The position numbers were made by a program, and so were the translations under genes. The notes under the pieces were generated by a model. That model ran no database searches. It was not told the DNA's origin and was given only the letters and a program-made list of their open reading frames with translations. From NCBI GenBank assembly GCA_905480255.1, contig CAJQPR010000011.1, forward strand, positions 1 through 43,233: a stretch of 43,233 nucleotides of DNA. Reading direction: 5' to 3'. This DNA is from an uncultured Woeseiaceae bacterium. Lineage in GTDB: Bacteria; Pseudomonadota; Gammaproteobacteria; Steroidobacterales; Woeseiaceae. Of this stretch, positions 1 through 8,350 are shown one piece after another; positions within the stretch are counted from its first letter, which is position 1, and the number at the start of each line of letters is the position of its first letter.

Positions 1-510
1 GTCACGATTAACGGTGGCATGACAATGCGGGCGTGGTACGACATTCTGACGCTCGACCGTGACGGTCCTGTCGACGAGGAAGGAATTCGCGACAGCGCGG
101 GTATGCTGGTCGGACTTGTTGAGCGTGAACATGAACGTGGCATTCCGTATGAAAAGATCCTGCTGGCGGGATTTTCTCAGGGCGGTGCCATTGCGTCGCA
201 TACCGCATTCAGATTTCCACATCGGCTCGCGGGTGTGATGGCGTTGTCTACCTATCTGCCGTTACACAATCATTTTGCCGCGGAAGTCGTCGATTCAGCG
301 GATGCCCAGTCTCGCGATCTGCCGATTTTTATGGCTCACGGTTCATTCGACCCGGTAGTACCAATGGCCCTTGGCAAGAATTCACAGGCGCTGGTCGTTG
401 GAGCCGGCTACGAGGTCGAGTGGCATGACTACCCGATGGCTCATGCGGTTTGCGGTGAGGAGATTGCCGATATTCGACGCTGGTTGCTGTCGGTTTATCA
501 GTCGGCCTGA
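1..510 (+). CDS. Carboxylesterase/phospholipase-family alpha/beta hydrolase, 5' end missing
   Basis: This is the 3' part of a serine hydrolase of the YpfH/acyl-protein thioesterase (phospholipase/carboxylesterase) family. The reading frame is open from base 1 and reads VTINGGMTMRAWYDI, an internal motif of the family, so the true start lies upstream and the ATG at 19 is not the start. The nucleophile elbow GFSQGG is at about residue 58 of the visible part. The catalytic Asp lies in HGSFDPVVP and the catalytic His in MAHAVC near the end. Such enzymes hydrolyse short-chain esters or lysophospholipids in the cytoplasm; the substrate here cannot be told. The 3' end overlaps the convergent NRDE gene by 13 bp. 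Confidence 0.88.
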   Translation, partial: VTINGGMTMRAWYDILTLDRDGPVDEEGIRDSAGMLVGLVEREHERGIPYEKILLAGFSQGGAIASHTAFRFPHRLAGVMALSTYLPLHNHFAAEVVDSADAQSRDLPIFMAHGSFDPVVPMALGKNSQALVVGAGYEVEWHDYPMAHAVCGEEIADIRRWLLSVYQSA

Positions 511-1271
511 GATTCGATTGCGCTGAAACGAAACCGTGATTCGCCGGATCTTTCGCCTTTATCGTCGAAACGACGCTCGCTAAGTGATACCTCACCCGAC
601 TGTGACCACATAAGAGTGGTGGTGCAACGGGTGCCGTACTCTTTCGACACGATAAAAGGCGCAGTCAGGGCCCGGGCCAGGTCGAACGGGAGCTCACCGG
701 CTTCTATGTCAGGCACTGTAGCCGCAGTCCTGTCCCCAAGGAGGCGTACCAGGCTGGTCTCGTTAACGTTTCCGGATTGGATGAGTGACTGAAGCCCGTC
801 CCGACTGCGAACGACCTTCGTCCAGGGAGTATCGAGTGACGCATTGCTTAGTCCGTAGACGCCGGGCAGAAGCGTCTTAGGCATGTCGCCCCGATTTGAC
901 GCGTAACAAAGATCATCGCCGTCAGCGGCGAGAAGGCTGAAGCCGGCGTATCGCTCCCCTTCGACGGAGTCTGCGAAATGTTCTGCCCGGCTACTGCCAG
1001 CGACGAAATCTGTCACGAGCTCACCACGGGACAGAAGACCGGATTTTTTCCTTTGGTGTTCGCGGTAGTTCGTTACCGTTGCAAAGCGACCATTTCTGCC
1101 GATCGCCAGCCACGTACCACCGGCCTGGAGATCCCGGCCCGCCAGCAGATCAGGTTTATCCGGCCACCACTGCAATGGCTGCGAAGGGCGCTGATAAAAC
1201 TCATCACGATTAGCGGCAAGAATCAGGCGGTAATCCGGATGGACCTTCCATGCAAAAACGACGAGGCACAT
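498..1271 (-). CDS. NRDE family protein (TANGO2-like)
   Basis: A 257-residue NRDE/TANGO2-family protein. The start chosen is the ATG giving MCLVVFAW, the usual first residues of the family, because the Cys directly after Met is conserved and sits in an Ntn-hydrolase-like position. The upstream in-frame ATG at 1307 would run into nudC. The family-naming NRDE motif is at residues 21-24. The molecular function of the family is poorly known; eukaryotic TANGO2 affects Golgi organisation and metabolism. The gene lies 10 bp downstream of nudC on the same strand and is probably co-transcribed with it. Its 3' end overlaps the convergent hydrolase. Confidence 0.85.
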   Translation of the reverse strand: MCLVVFAWKVHPDYRLILAANRDEFYQRPSQPLQWWPDKPDLLAGRDLQAGGTWLAIGRNGRFATVTNYREHQRKKSGLLSRGELVTDFVAGSSRAEHFADSVEGERYAGFSLLAADGDDLCYASNRGDMPKTLLPGVYGLSNASLDTPWTKVVRSRDGLQSLIQSGNVNETSLVRLLGDRTAATVPDIEAGELPFDLARALTAPFIVSKEYGTRCTTTLMWSQSGEVSLSERRFDDKGERSGESRFRFSAIESQAD

Positions 1272-1281
1272 AGTCTGATGT

Positions 1282-2163
1282 TCAGCCGCTCGCGAGCCAG
1301 TCTTCAACCAGGCGACGGGCTATCGAAAGTCGGAACGGCAGCTTTGGAAATCCTGAGCGACATTCTTTCCTGGTGAACCAGCGTGCATCCTCCAGCTCGC
1401 CGTCGTTGAGGAGAATATCGCGGGAGGTCGCCTCCGCGGCAAAACCAAGCATCAGAGATGCCGGAAAGGGCCAGGGTTGTGAGCTGTGGTAGCGCACATC
1501 ACCGACTTCTATATTGGTTTCCTCGAGCACTTCGCGACGGACGGCGTCCTCGAGACTTTCGCCGGGCTCAACGAAGCCTGCGATAGTCGAGTAACGCCCC
1601 TCCGGCCAGCTTGTCTGCCTACCCAACAGGGCTTCGTCCCCGTTGGAAACCAGGACAATAATGGCGGGGTCGACTCGCGGGAAAATTCGAGTGCCACATT
1701 TTTCGTCAACGCAGATGCGAGTATTTCCTCCCGACTCTGCGCGCGTTTTAGCACCACAAATGCCGCAAAACTTTTGTAAGCCGTGCCAGTTGATCAGGGC
1801 AATTGCGTGGGCAACCAGGTTTGCCTGATCGGCAGGCAGGACGTTGCCCAGGTACCTGAGATCGTGAAACTGGCCCTTGCCCGGAAACGGCTCGTTGTCG
1901 CTCCCGATTTCGAACGCAAAAGCAGGTCTGCCCTGGAATATCCCCAGAAATATGGATTCTTCCCGGCACAAGACCGGGTCGACATCATCGTGATCCAGTA
2001 ATGAAACCGCAGGCGGTTCGCCGCTGGCCAGGCATTTGTTTTGCCAGACTGGCGCAAAGCGGGCCTCCGGACTCGCAATCGCCTCCGCAAGCCACTGGGG
2101 ATCCTGGCGCCTGTGACCGGACCGATCCACAAATGCGCCCGCAAATACATTCTGGCCGTTCAT
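1282..2163 (-). CDS. nudC: NAD(+)/NADH diphosphatase NudC
   Basis: NudC hydrolyses NAD(H) to NMN(H) and AMP and, in E. coli, removes NAD caps from RNA. The protein is 293 residues from the ATG at 2163; a longer frame extends to 2493 but its extra N-terminus is not family-like. A four-Cys zinc ribbon (C133, C136, C151, C156) precedes the Nudix fold. The Nudix box spans about 196-218 (GFVEPGESLEDA then REVLEE). The SQPWPFP signature that separates NADH diphosphatases from other Nudix enzymes is at 228-234. It is the first gene of a probable two-gene unit with the NRDE protein. Confidence 0.95.
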   Translation of the reverse strand: MNGQNVFAGAFVDRSGHRRQDPQWLAEAIASPEARFAPVWQNKCLASGEPPAVSLLDHDDVDPVLCREESIFLGIFQGRPAFAFEIGSDNEPFPGKGQFHDLRYLGNVLPADQANLVAHAIALINWHGLQKFCGICGAKTRAESGGNTRICVDEKCGTRIFPRVDPAIIVLVSNGDEALLGRQTSWPEGRYSTIAGFVEPGESLEDAVRREVLEETNIEVGDVRYHSSQPWPFPASLMLGFAAEATSRDILLNDGELEDARWFTRKECRSGFPKLPFRLSIARRLVEDWLASG

Positions 2164-2224
2164 GGGTAGCGCAGTGTACAGAAAACCGGACAGCAACCGG
2201 TCCTGCTGATCACCCGCGGATCGA

Positions 2225-2779
2225 CTAGTGCTGCGCCAGTTCGCAACTTGGACAGGTGCGTTGGTCCAGCGCATAGGCGTCCTGCACGTAGCGGCCGCGA
2301 CAGCTCCGACATGCCGCGAGGTACAGCTCGTCATTGAGACCGATATTTCTGAGCAGGTTCCACGCCCACTCGAAACTGAGAGCGGGACCCGGATGCAACA
2401 GGACATACGTCTCGAAGGCACGGCAAACGCGATGTCCGTATTCGACATCCGGCCGCGGCCAGCAGGGATGAACTTTGTTCGAAACATCGACACGCAGTAG
2501 CAGGCTGGCGCAGAAAAGCGCTACCAGCGTCGTCGCCTCCAGCTGATTCTTTGGATTCTTCACGAAGAGGCTAATTTGCTGGGGCGACTTGCCGCGTCGA
2601 CGTTTAACCCTGCCGTTGCCTGTTTGCGTGAAGTAGGTGTTGAAAACCTTGCGAATCCTGTCATCGCTCAAGCCTGTACATTCCCTGATCGTGCGCGTCC
2701 TGGCTTCGTGGCCGATCATCCTTAAAGCGAGCTCGAACTGCTGTTTCTCGCTGGCATAGCGGTTGTCCGTTAATCGCAT
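2225..2779 (-). CDS. FlhC-family transcriptional activator
   Basis: A 184-residue protein that resembles FlhC, the subunit of the FlhD4C2 master activator of flagellar genes. The N-terminal part (LALRMIGHEARTR, then TGLSDDRIRKVF at about 35-46) follows the FlhC pattern. The C-terminus holds CRSC (157-160) and CPSC (176-179), spaced like the four zinc-binding cysteines of E. coli FlhC. The start ATG has an AAAGGGG Shine-Dalgarno sequence. No flagellar or chemotaxis gene is visible in the window, so its target is unknown. The divergent gene at 2922 resembles FlhD. The family assignment is fairly safe; a role in motility is not shown. Confidence 0.8.
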   Translation of the reverse strand: MRLTDNRYASEKQQFELALRMIGHEARTRTIRECTGLSDDRIRKVFNTYFTQTGNGRVKRRRGKSPQQISLFVKNPKNQLEATTLVALFCASLLLRVDVSNKVHPCWPRPDVEYGHRVCRAFETYVLLHPGPALSFEWAWNLLRNIGLNDELYLAACRSCRGRYVQDAYALDQRTCPSCELAQH

Positions 2780-2807
2780 AATTCCCCTTTAGTGCTAGAT
2801 TTAGACC

Positions 2808-2834
2808 ATATGCAGTGATATAAGAGCATATAAT
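2808..2834. promoter_or_regulatory. Inverted repeat and -10-like box between the FlhC-like and FlhD-like genes
   Basis: The AT-rich divergent intergenic region holds ATATGC (2808-2813), a 12-bp spacer and GCATAT (2826-2831). The right arm overlaps a perfect TATAAT at 2829-2834 pointing toward the gene at 2922. No good -35 box is seen, which would fit an activator-dependent promoter. Operator function is inference from symmetry and position. Confidence 0.35.
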
Positions 2835-2921
2835 ATCCGTAAATGGGAAATCAATTAAAAATCGAGTTACTGGGCAGTTCGCAGAATAATAAGCGTAAAT
2901 CGCCCTTTGGGAGGATTGAGC

Positions 2922-3602
2922 ATGTCATTTGACGGCCCGGACACGCAGGACTATGAAAATGTAATCGCACTAAACCAGGCATATCTTTCGTTGCTGCGCC
3001 GGGACAAGGAGTTGCGCCGCGGTCTCAGCAGCTGTGCGGAGCCGCTGCAGCACAGGCTGCGCGAGCTGACTCAACATCAAACCGATCGCCTCGCGGAAGC
3101 GCCTTTCCTGCTGTTTTCGTTTCGCGAATGCGACGATCTTTACTGGAACCGAATTCTTAAGGATGCGGGGAACGCTGATCTATTCCGCCCGACGGCGTCG
3201 GAAGATGTCGATACGCTGATATCTGCCGCTTTGGGTTTTGTCTGGCAGCTGGCAAAACGCAATCCATATGCCCTGCGGCTTTTCTGTGGCGCAACGCTTT
3301 ACTGGTGTGAGCGAATCGCCGAGCTGACCTTCTACCGGTTGCTCGAAGCGGTAAGGGGTTCGGGCGACGTCCCGGTGCTGCGAATTGCAGGGCGCAACGA
3401 GCTGTGGCGGAAATTGCTGGAAAACGGAGTTAGCCGGCAAAATACGATTCGTCATGCAGCACAACTTAGCGCGCTGCAGGCCGTCCTGACAGACCCACCG
3501 GATAACAGCAGAAGTGAAACCTGGAGCCTGGCAGCACGTAATGTGCGGGCACCGGGCCTCAAAGTCGCTGAGCAAATCGACACAACACAGCGAGACCGGT
3601 GA
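2922..3602 (+). CDS. Unknown protein with an FlhD-like N-terminal region
   Basis: A 226-residue protein from the ATG at 2922, which has a GGGAGG ribosome site 7 bp upstream. I recognise no family with certainty. Residues 10-87 can be laid against E. coli FlhD with one four-residue gap. The shared pattern runs through LNQAYLSLL, DK, RELTQHQTDRLAEA and LLFSFRECDDL, matching FlhD's INLSYLLL, DK, AALTLPQMVKLAET and LVCHFRFDSHQT. FlhD proteins are about 105-120 residues, so the region from about 90 to 226 would be an extension. That extension is predicted helical, with Cys and Trp residues. Divergence from an FlhC-family gene supports a partner role, but the homology is by eye only. Confidence 0.5.
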   Translation: MSFDGPDTQDYENVIALNQAYLSLLRRDKELRRGLSSCAEPLQHRLRELTQHQTDRLAEAPFLLFSFRECDDLYWNRILKDAGNADLFRPTASEDVDTLISAALGFVWQLAKRNPYALRLFCGATLYWCERIAELTFYRLLEAVRGSGDVPVLRIAGRNELWRKLLENGVSRQNTIRHAAQLSALQAVLTDPPDNSRSETWSLAARNVRAPGLKVAEQIDTTQRDR

Positions 3603-3623
3603 CGTATACAATACGCCGCTGAT

Positions 3624-4562
3624 ATGCGCGCACTATCTATACAGAACCTGACCAAAACCTATGGCAACGGCATGGAAGCCCTGAAAGGGATCGATTTCAA
3701 TGTTGAGCCTGGCGACTTTTATGCGCTGTTAGGGCCAAACGGTGCTGGCAAGACCACGGCGATTGGAATCATTACATCGCTCGTGAACAAGACAGCCGGA
3801 AAGGTCGAGATATTTGGTCATGACATCGACAAAGAGGTTGAGGCGGCGAAGGCTTGTATCGGTTTGGTGCCGCAGGAGCTGAACATGAACCTGTTCGACT
3901 CCGTTCTTAACATCGTGGTTCATCAGGCAGGTTACTACGGTATCGATCGAAAGACTGCCCTGGTCCGTGCTGAAAAATATCTGACCGAACTTAGACTTTG
4001 GGATCGGCGAAAGGACTCGGCACGCAATCTGTCCGGCGGCATGAAGCGCAGATTGATGATTGCCCGTGCCCTCATTCACGAACCAAAATTGCTGATCCTG
4101 GATGAGCCAACAGCGGGCGTCGATATCGAGATCAGACGATCGATGTGGGATTTTCTGCGGCGAACCAATGAAGCAGGAACAACAATTATCCTGACGACAC
4201 ACTATCTTGAAGAAGCCGAAAATCTCTGCCGCAATGTTGCGATTATCGATGAAGGAAAGATCATCGAGGACGCACGGATGAGTACGATCTTGCGCAAGCT
4301 GCAGAGGGAAGTGTTCGTAATGAGCCTTCGTGATCCGTTAAAGGAAGCACCTGAACTGGCTAATTTCGAAACTTTTCTCAATGACGAATGTGAGCTTGAG
4401 GTCGCGTTGAATGCCAGTGATGACCTGAATTCCCTTTTTAAGGCGCTGGACCAGGCCGGCATCACCGTCTTAAGTTTGCGGAACAAGGCCAATCGATTGG
4501 AAGAGTTGTTCATGGGCCTGGTCGAACGAAAACAGCAATCGACAAACGGGCAAGCGGCATGA
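3624..4562 (+). CDS. ABC transporter ATP-binding protein (ABC-2/YadG type)
   Basis: The cytoplasmic ATPase of an ABC-2 exporter, 312 residues. Walker A is GPNGAGKTT (37-45), the signature LSGGM is at 136-140, Walker B LLILDE at 156-161, and the H-loop follows in TTHYLEEAE. A helical tail of about 80 residues after the nucleotide-binding domain is typical of YadG/CcmA-like exporters. The stop overlaps the start of the permease gene by ATGA, so the two are translationally coupled. The substrate is not known; YadGH-type exporters are often linked to lipid or polysaccharide export or drug efflux. Confidence 0.93.
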   Translation: MRALSIQNLTKTYGNGMEALKGIDFNVEPGDFYALLGPNGAGKTTAIGIITSLVNKTAGKVEIFGHDIDKEVEAAKACIGLVPQELNMNLFDSVLNIVVHQAGYYGIDRKTALVRAEKYLTELRLWDRRKDSARNLSGGMKRRLMIARALIHEPKLLILDEPTAGVDIEIRRSMWDFLRRTNEAGTTIILTTHYLEEAENLCRNVAIIDEGKIIEDARMSTILRKLQREVFVMSLRDPLKEAPELANFETFLNDECELEVALNASDDLNSLFKALDQAGITVLSLRNKANRLEELFMGLVERKQQSTNGQAA

Positions 4563-5332
4563 ATCTGAGGGTCAACTGGATCGGCTTCAAGACCCTGGTG
4601 AGGAAGGAGGTTATTCGCGTCGTGCGCATCTGGGTGCAAACGATCGTACCGCCGGCCATTACGATGACACTCTATTTCATCATCTTCGGTAACCTTATCG
4701 GGCGCCGAATCGGCATGATGGACGGCTTCGACTACATGCAGTACATAGCACCCGGACTGATCATGATGTCGGTAATAACCAATTCGTATGGCAATGTCGT
4801 GTCGTCTTTCTTTGGAGCCAAGTTCGGCAAGCACGTCGAGGAGATGCTGGTATCTCCGATGTCGAACGCAACCATTATCGTTGGACATGTAGCCGGAGGC
4901 GTTATGCGTGGCCTCATGGTTGGCGGGCTGGTTACCATCATAGCGCTGGCGTTCACCGATTTGCATGTAGTGCATCCGCTGATTACGTTTTCGATGGTGT
5001 TGCTGGCGTCAATAGTTTTCGCGTTACTCGGCTTTGTGAATGCTGTCTTTGCAACAAAATTCGACGACATATCGATCATCCCAACGTTTGTTCTGACACC
5101 CCTGACATACCTTGGTGGCGTCTTTTACTCGATTTCATTATTACCGGAATTTTGGCAGAAGGTTTCGCTTGCCAATCCGATCTTGTACATGGTTAACGCA
5201 TTTCGGTATGGAATTCTGGGCACTTCCGATATCGGCATCGGCTGGGCTTACCTGATTGTGAGTGTCTTCGTCGTTGCTCTTTTCACGTTGAATTTGACGT
5301 TGCTGAATCGCGGCATCGGCATCAGGGAATAA
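4559..5332 (+). CDS. ABC-2 type permease (YadH-like)
   Basis: A 257-residue inner-membrane permease with about six hydrophobic segments. The ABC-2 family pattern is visible around PLTYLGGVFYSISLLPEFWQKVSLANPILYM, which lies before the last two membrane spans. It overlaps the ATPase gene by 4 bp and would form a 2+2 half-transporter assembly with it. The next gene (SRAP) starts 4 bp after its stop and is probably read from the same mRNA, although no functional tie is obvious. Confidence 0.92.
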   Translation: MNLRVNWIGFKTLVRKEVIRVVRIWVQTIVPPAITMTLYFIIFGNLIGRRIGMMDGFDYMQYIAPGLIMMSVITNSYGNVVSSFFGAKFGKHVEEMLVSPMSNATIIVGHVAGGVMRGLMVGGLVTIIALAFTDLHVVHPLITFSMVLLASIVFALLGFVNAVFATKFDDISIIPTFVLTPLTYLGGVFYSISLLPEFWQKVSLANPILYMVNAFRYGILGTSDIGIGWAYLIVSVFVVALFTLNLTLLNRGIGIRE

Positions 5333-5336
5333 GGAA

Positions 5337-6005
5337 ATGTGTGGCCGCTTCGCATTTTATTCTCCCAGCGAAGCGACCGCAGCCCTGTTTGGCGTTGAGT
5401 CTGCACCGGACGTGCAGGCGCGCTATAACATTGCACCAACCCAGTTTATCGCAGCGATTCGCCACGACGAAGAGAGGCACCCTGAGCTGGCGATGTTCCG
5501 TTGGGGATTAGTGCCATCCTGGGCGAAAGACCCATCCATCGGTAACCGCATGATCAATGCGCGTGCCGAAACCGTTGCAGAAAAACCATCTTTTCGCACA
5601 GCCTATAGAAAACGGCGCTGCCTGATTCTGGCGGACGGTTTTTACGAATGGCATACCGATGCCGGGGTCAAGATTCCGTGGTTTATATCCCTGGCAAGCG
5701 GCGAACCGTTTGCATTTGCCGGTTTATGGGAGCATTGGCAAAGCAAGGAAACCGATGAGTCCCTGCAGACCACCACCATCGTTACGACTGCCGCTAATGA
5801 CTTTCTGTCACAGCTACACCACCGAATGCCTGTAGTGCTTGAAGCTGAGACGGCGACGCGCTGGCTTGCTGGCGATATGGATCTGTTGGATGAGGTGAGC
5901 GCAAACAGCCCCCGGTTTCAGGCCTGGCCGGTAGACAGAATGGTCAACAATGCAAGAAACGAGGCACCTGAACTGATAGATGCCGCAGGTGATGCAATCA
6001 GCTAA
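5337..6005 (+). CDS. SOS response-associated (SRAP/HMCES) protein, YedK-like
   Basis: SRAP proteins form a thiazolidine crosslink to abasic sites in single-stranded DNA through the N-terminal Cys. All the key residues can be seen: Cys2 (MCGRF), Asn74 in MINARAE, Glu104 in ADGFYEW and His161/162 in HHRMPV. These correspond to C2, N75, E105 and H160 of YedK. At 222 residues it has the usual length. The start must be this ATG, since Cys2 has to become the N-terminal residue after Met removal. It follows the ABC permease by 4 bp. Confidence 0.95.
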   Translation: MCGRFAFYSPSEATAALFGVESAPDVQARYNIAPTQFIAAIRHDEERHPELAMFRWGLVPSWAKDPSIGNRMINARAETVAEKPSFRTAYRKRRCLILADGFYEWHTDAGVKIPWFISLASGEPFAFAGLWEHWQSKETDESLQTTTIVTTAANDFLSQLHHRMPVVLEAETATRWLAGDMDLLDEVSANSPRFQAWPVDRMVNNARNEAPELIDAAGDAIS

Positions 6006-6064
6006 GCGATTGTTCGTCCCGAATTTCCGGCGCGCGGGCGACGGGATGATCGAAACCCCCAAAG

Positions 6065-6679
6065 TCACTCTCGTGGCAGCAAAAACCGATTGCCATAGTG
6101 CTCGAGAACTACGCCATCCGGTGTTATTTCGATGACCGTCGGCCCTTCGGCAAGAGTGGCGCTTTCCTTGTACTTCGACATGTTAACGAAGACAAAACGA
6201 TCGGCTGGCTGTCCGCTGTACACATGAATATCCAGGTGCATGTCAGGCAACTGAATCACGCCCTTCGCCTGAAGCTCAATGAACGACGGCAAACCGGCCG
6301 TGGTCGTTTCTTGTGGCGCGACAACGGCCGGGCCGGCCGGAGTTTCATAGCTAGCCGAGTTGGCAACTGCCTCCGGTTCCAGCACAGCGGCAGCATTGCG
6401 TTTTGCCTCTGCAGCACCTTTAGCGGGCGTGCTCGGCTCGGGACTGGTTTCTGTTACCAGTGTGGGTGTCGCAGCACTTGTGTCTGCAGCTTCGTCGTCA
6501 GGCATAAATACAATGCCGACAAGCACCGCCAGGTTGACGACCAGTAAGGCGCCAATAATCCAGGTCCATTTTGAGTTGCTCTTTCGCCCGCCGCCCTCCG
6601 GGATATTGGCGATGCCGGGCGCATTTTGTCTCTGGCGCTCGGCTTCGGATTTTTTCAGCGCATCAAGAATAAAAGACAT
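6065..6679 (-). CDS. General secretion pathway protein GspB (ExeB-like)
   Basis: GspB works with the ATPase GspA to place the type II secretin (GspD) in the outer membrane. The N-terminus MSFILDALKKSEAERQRQ is the typical cytoplasmic start. A membrane segment follows at about 38-58, then a low-complexity Ala/Pro/Glu linker in the periplasm. The C-terminal GspB domain (from about LPDMHLDIHVYSGQP to the end) is complete. At 204 residues it is of normal size. It lies 18 bp downstream of the GspA gene, so the two form one unit. No other secretion genes are in the window. Confidence 0.9.
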   Translation of the reverse strand: MSFILDALKKSEAERQRQNAPGIANIPEGGGRKSNSKWTWIIGALLVVNLAVLVGIVFMPDDEAADTSAATPTLVTETSPEPSTPAKGAAEAKRNAAAVLEPEAVANSASYETPAGPAVVAPQETTTAGLPSFIELQAKGVIQLPDMHLDIHVYSGQPADRFVFVNMSKYKESATLAEGPTVIEITPDGVVLEHYGNRFLLPRE

Positions 6680-6697
6680 GATCTGTCCGGCAGCCCA

Positions 6698-8317
6698 TCA
6701 ATTATGCGATGACAGTCGCGGTGTGCCGTCGACGGCCAGCAACGAATTGATAATGATTTGTGTCTTCTGTCCGGCAAGCCCGTCCGCCTCGAGGCGATGC
6801 TTGCGTTGGAATGAGACAAGCTCCGCTTGCAGTTCACTGTCGAAAAGGTCCGGTGTACCGGCTTCCGCCGGGAAGTTGCTGTTGAGAGATGCCAGGCTTT
6901 GCCTTAACCAACGTACATCCTCGTTTTGCATACCGGGTCCGATTGGCGCGGCGACACCGTTTGGCGGCCTCCAGACGATCAGGAACTGGCCGAACCACAA
7001 ATCTGCCAGGTCATCGAGTGGCACTGCTTCGGCACCGTTCATGGTTGCAAGCCATGCGACATCGCCGTCCAGCCCAACGAGGGCGACTTCGTAAGTCATC
7101 CCGTCATCTGTCAGCGTCAAAATGACCGGGCGATCCAGTTGTTCGAGTGAATTCCACGTGCCGCGCTGGAAATAACAACTCAGCCCTCCGGCCTCGGCCT
7201 GCGCACACGCCGTTCCGCTGGCAGGGTCGTAAGCTACCCCCCACAGGTCGAGCAACGCTTCGAATCCGGTTGTGTCGTCGTAAGCGGCAAGAATATCCTT
7301 GATATCCGAAAACGAATCGACTTGCGCGATCGGGTCCGGGGCCACCAATGCCAGTTCTGCTGCGGATGAATCGACCGGTGTTGTGAATGTAGATTCCGTT
7401 GTGGCAGGTGCGCTCCCGCCAAAGGCATTCCACAGGACTGTCACGGCCAGAATCAGGCTGGCAATTCCCAGTGCAGGCACAAGCCATTTCATTATTGCGG
7501 GTCTGACAGTCTGACCTGATACCTCTGAGGCAGCTTTACGTACCAGTCTCCTGTTAACGGTGCGCGATTCCTTGCTGTACGCACCCAGCAACGCGCGATC
7601 ACAAATGACATTCATGATGCGGGGAACGCCATTCGTTAGCCGGTATACCTCACGCTTCGCAGCTGGTTCGAAAATTTCTGTAAGTGCGCCGGCAACTCGT
7701 AGCCTGTGATCGATGTACTGAAACGCTTCTTCGGGTGACAAGGGCTCAAGGTGATACCTGCCGGTTACACGCTGTGCCAGCTGGCGAAGGCTTTCCTGCG
7801 CCAGTTTCTCGCGCAACTCAGGTTGCGCAATCAGGATAATCTGCAGGAGCTTCTGCTTCGAAGTTTCGAGGTTAGTTAACAGCCTGAGCTGCTCCAGTAC
7901 GCCCTCGGACAGGTTCTGGGCTTCATCAATAAGCAGAATCGTTCGCCGGCCGCGCGAATGTGCTTCGAGCAAATGGCGATTGAGCGCGTCGATCAACCCT
8001 TTGGCGCTGTATTTCTGTTTCGGTAGCTGGATGCCGAGTTCTTCGCAGATCGTCATCAGGAATTCGACCGCTGTGAGCTGCGGGTTGAGGATCAGCGCAA
8101 TATCGACTTCGGCCGGTATCTGTCCCAGCAGGGTCCGGACGAGCGTCGTTTTGCCCGTGCCCACCTCGCCAGTCAGTTGAATGAAACCGCCGCTTTCCGT
8201 TACGCCATAGACAAGATGAGCGAGACCTTCACCGTGGCGCTCGCTCATGAACAGATAACGTGGATCCGGCGTTATCGTGAACGGCTTTTCGTTAAGGCCA
8301 AAGAATTTTGTGTACAT
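6698..8317 (-). CDS. General secretion pathway ATPase GspA (ExeA-like) with peptidoglycan-binding domain
   Basis: A 539-residue AAA ATPase of the ExeA/GspA family. The N-terminal MYTKFFGLNEKPFTITPDPRYLF is characteristic. Walker A is GEVGTGKTT (50-58), Walker B TILLIDEAQ (about 126-134), and there is one membrane span at about 277-297. The periplasmic part ends in a peptidoglycan_binding_1 domain (roughly 455-525, LRQSLASLN to VSFQRKHRLEADGLAG). ExeA uses ATP and peptidoglycan binding to help the secretin cross the wall. The gene stands upstream of gspB on the same strand. Confidence 0.92.
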   Translation of the reverse strand: MYTKFFGLNEKPFTITPDPRYLFMSERHGEGLAHLVYGVTESGGFIQLTGEVGTGKTTLVRTLLGQIPAEVDIALILNPQLTAVEFLMTICEELGIQLPKQKYSAKGLIDALNRHLLEAHSRGRRTILLIDEAQNLSEGVLEQLRLLTNLETSKQKLLQIILIAQPELREKLAQESLRQLAQRVTGRYHLEPLSPEEAFQYIDHRLRVAGALTEIFEPAAKREVYRLTNGVPRIMNVICDRALLGAYSKESRTVNRRLVRKAASEVSGQTVRPAIMKWLVPALGIASLILAVTVLWNAFGGSAPATTESTFTTPVDSSAAELALVAPDPIAQVDSFSDIKDILAAYDDTTGFEALLDLWGVAYDPASGTACAQAEAGGLSCYFQRGTWNSLEQLDRPVILTLTDDGMTYEVALVGLDGDVAWLATMNGAEAVPLDDLADLWFGQFLIVWRPPNGVAAPIGPGMQNEDVRWLRQSLASLNSNFPAEAGTPDLFDSELQAELVSFQRKHRLEADGLAGQKTQIIINSLLAVDGTPRLSSHN

Positions 8318-8350
8318 ATAAAGGCAAAGACCTGCGCTGGTAGCGAGATC

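Noticed and set aside
466-470. CRISPR arrays, tRNA or rRNA genes anywhere in the window
   Set aside because: No regularly spaced direct repeats with spacers were seen, and no tRNA or rRNA sequence was recognised; the only short-period array (32861-32900) has 11-bp units without spacers. A tRNAscan-SE and Infernal run would settle it.
2164-2493. N-terminal extension of NudC up to 2493
   Set aside because: The extra 110 residues are not family-like and lie in another frame over the FlhC-family gene; the ATG at 2163 gives the usual NudC start.
6360-7125. Long plus-strand reading frames opposite gspB and gspA
   Set aside because: They mirror clear minus-strand genes with conserved motifs, have no ribosome sites and have unlikely composition.
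6698-8317. AAA ATPase as part of a transposon (TnsC/IS21 IstB-like) system
   Set aside because: The membrane span, the peptidoglycan-binding C-terminus and the adjacent GspB show the ExeA/GspA type; no transposase or ends are seen.
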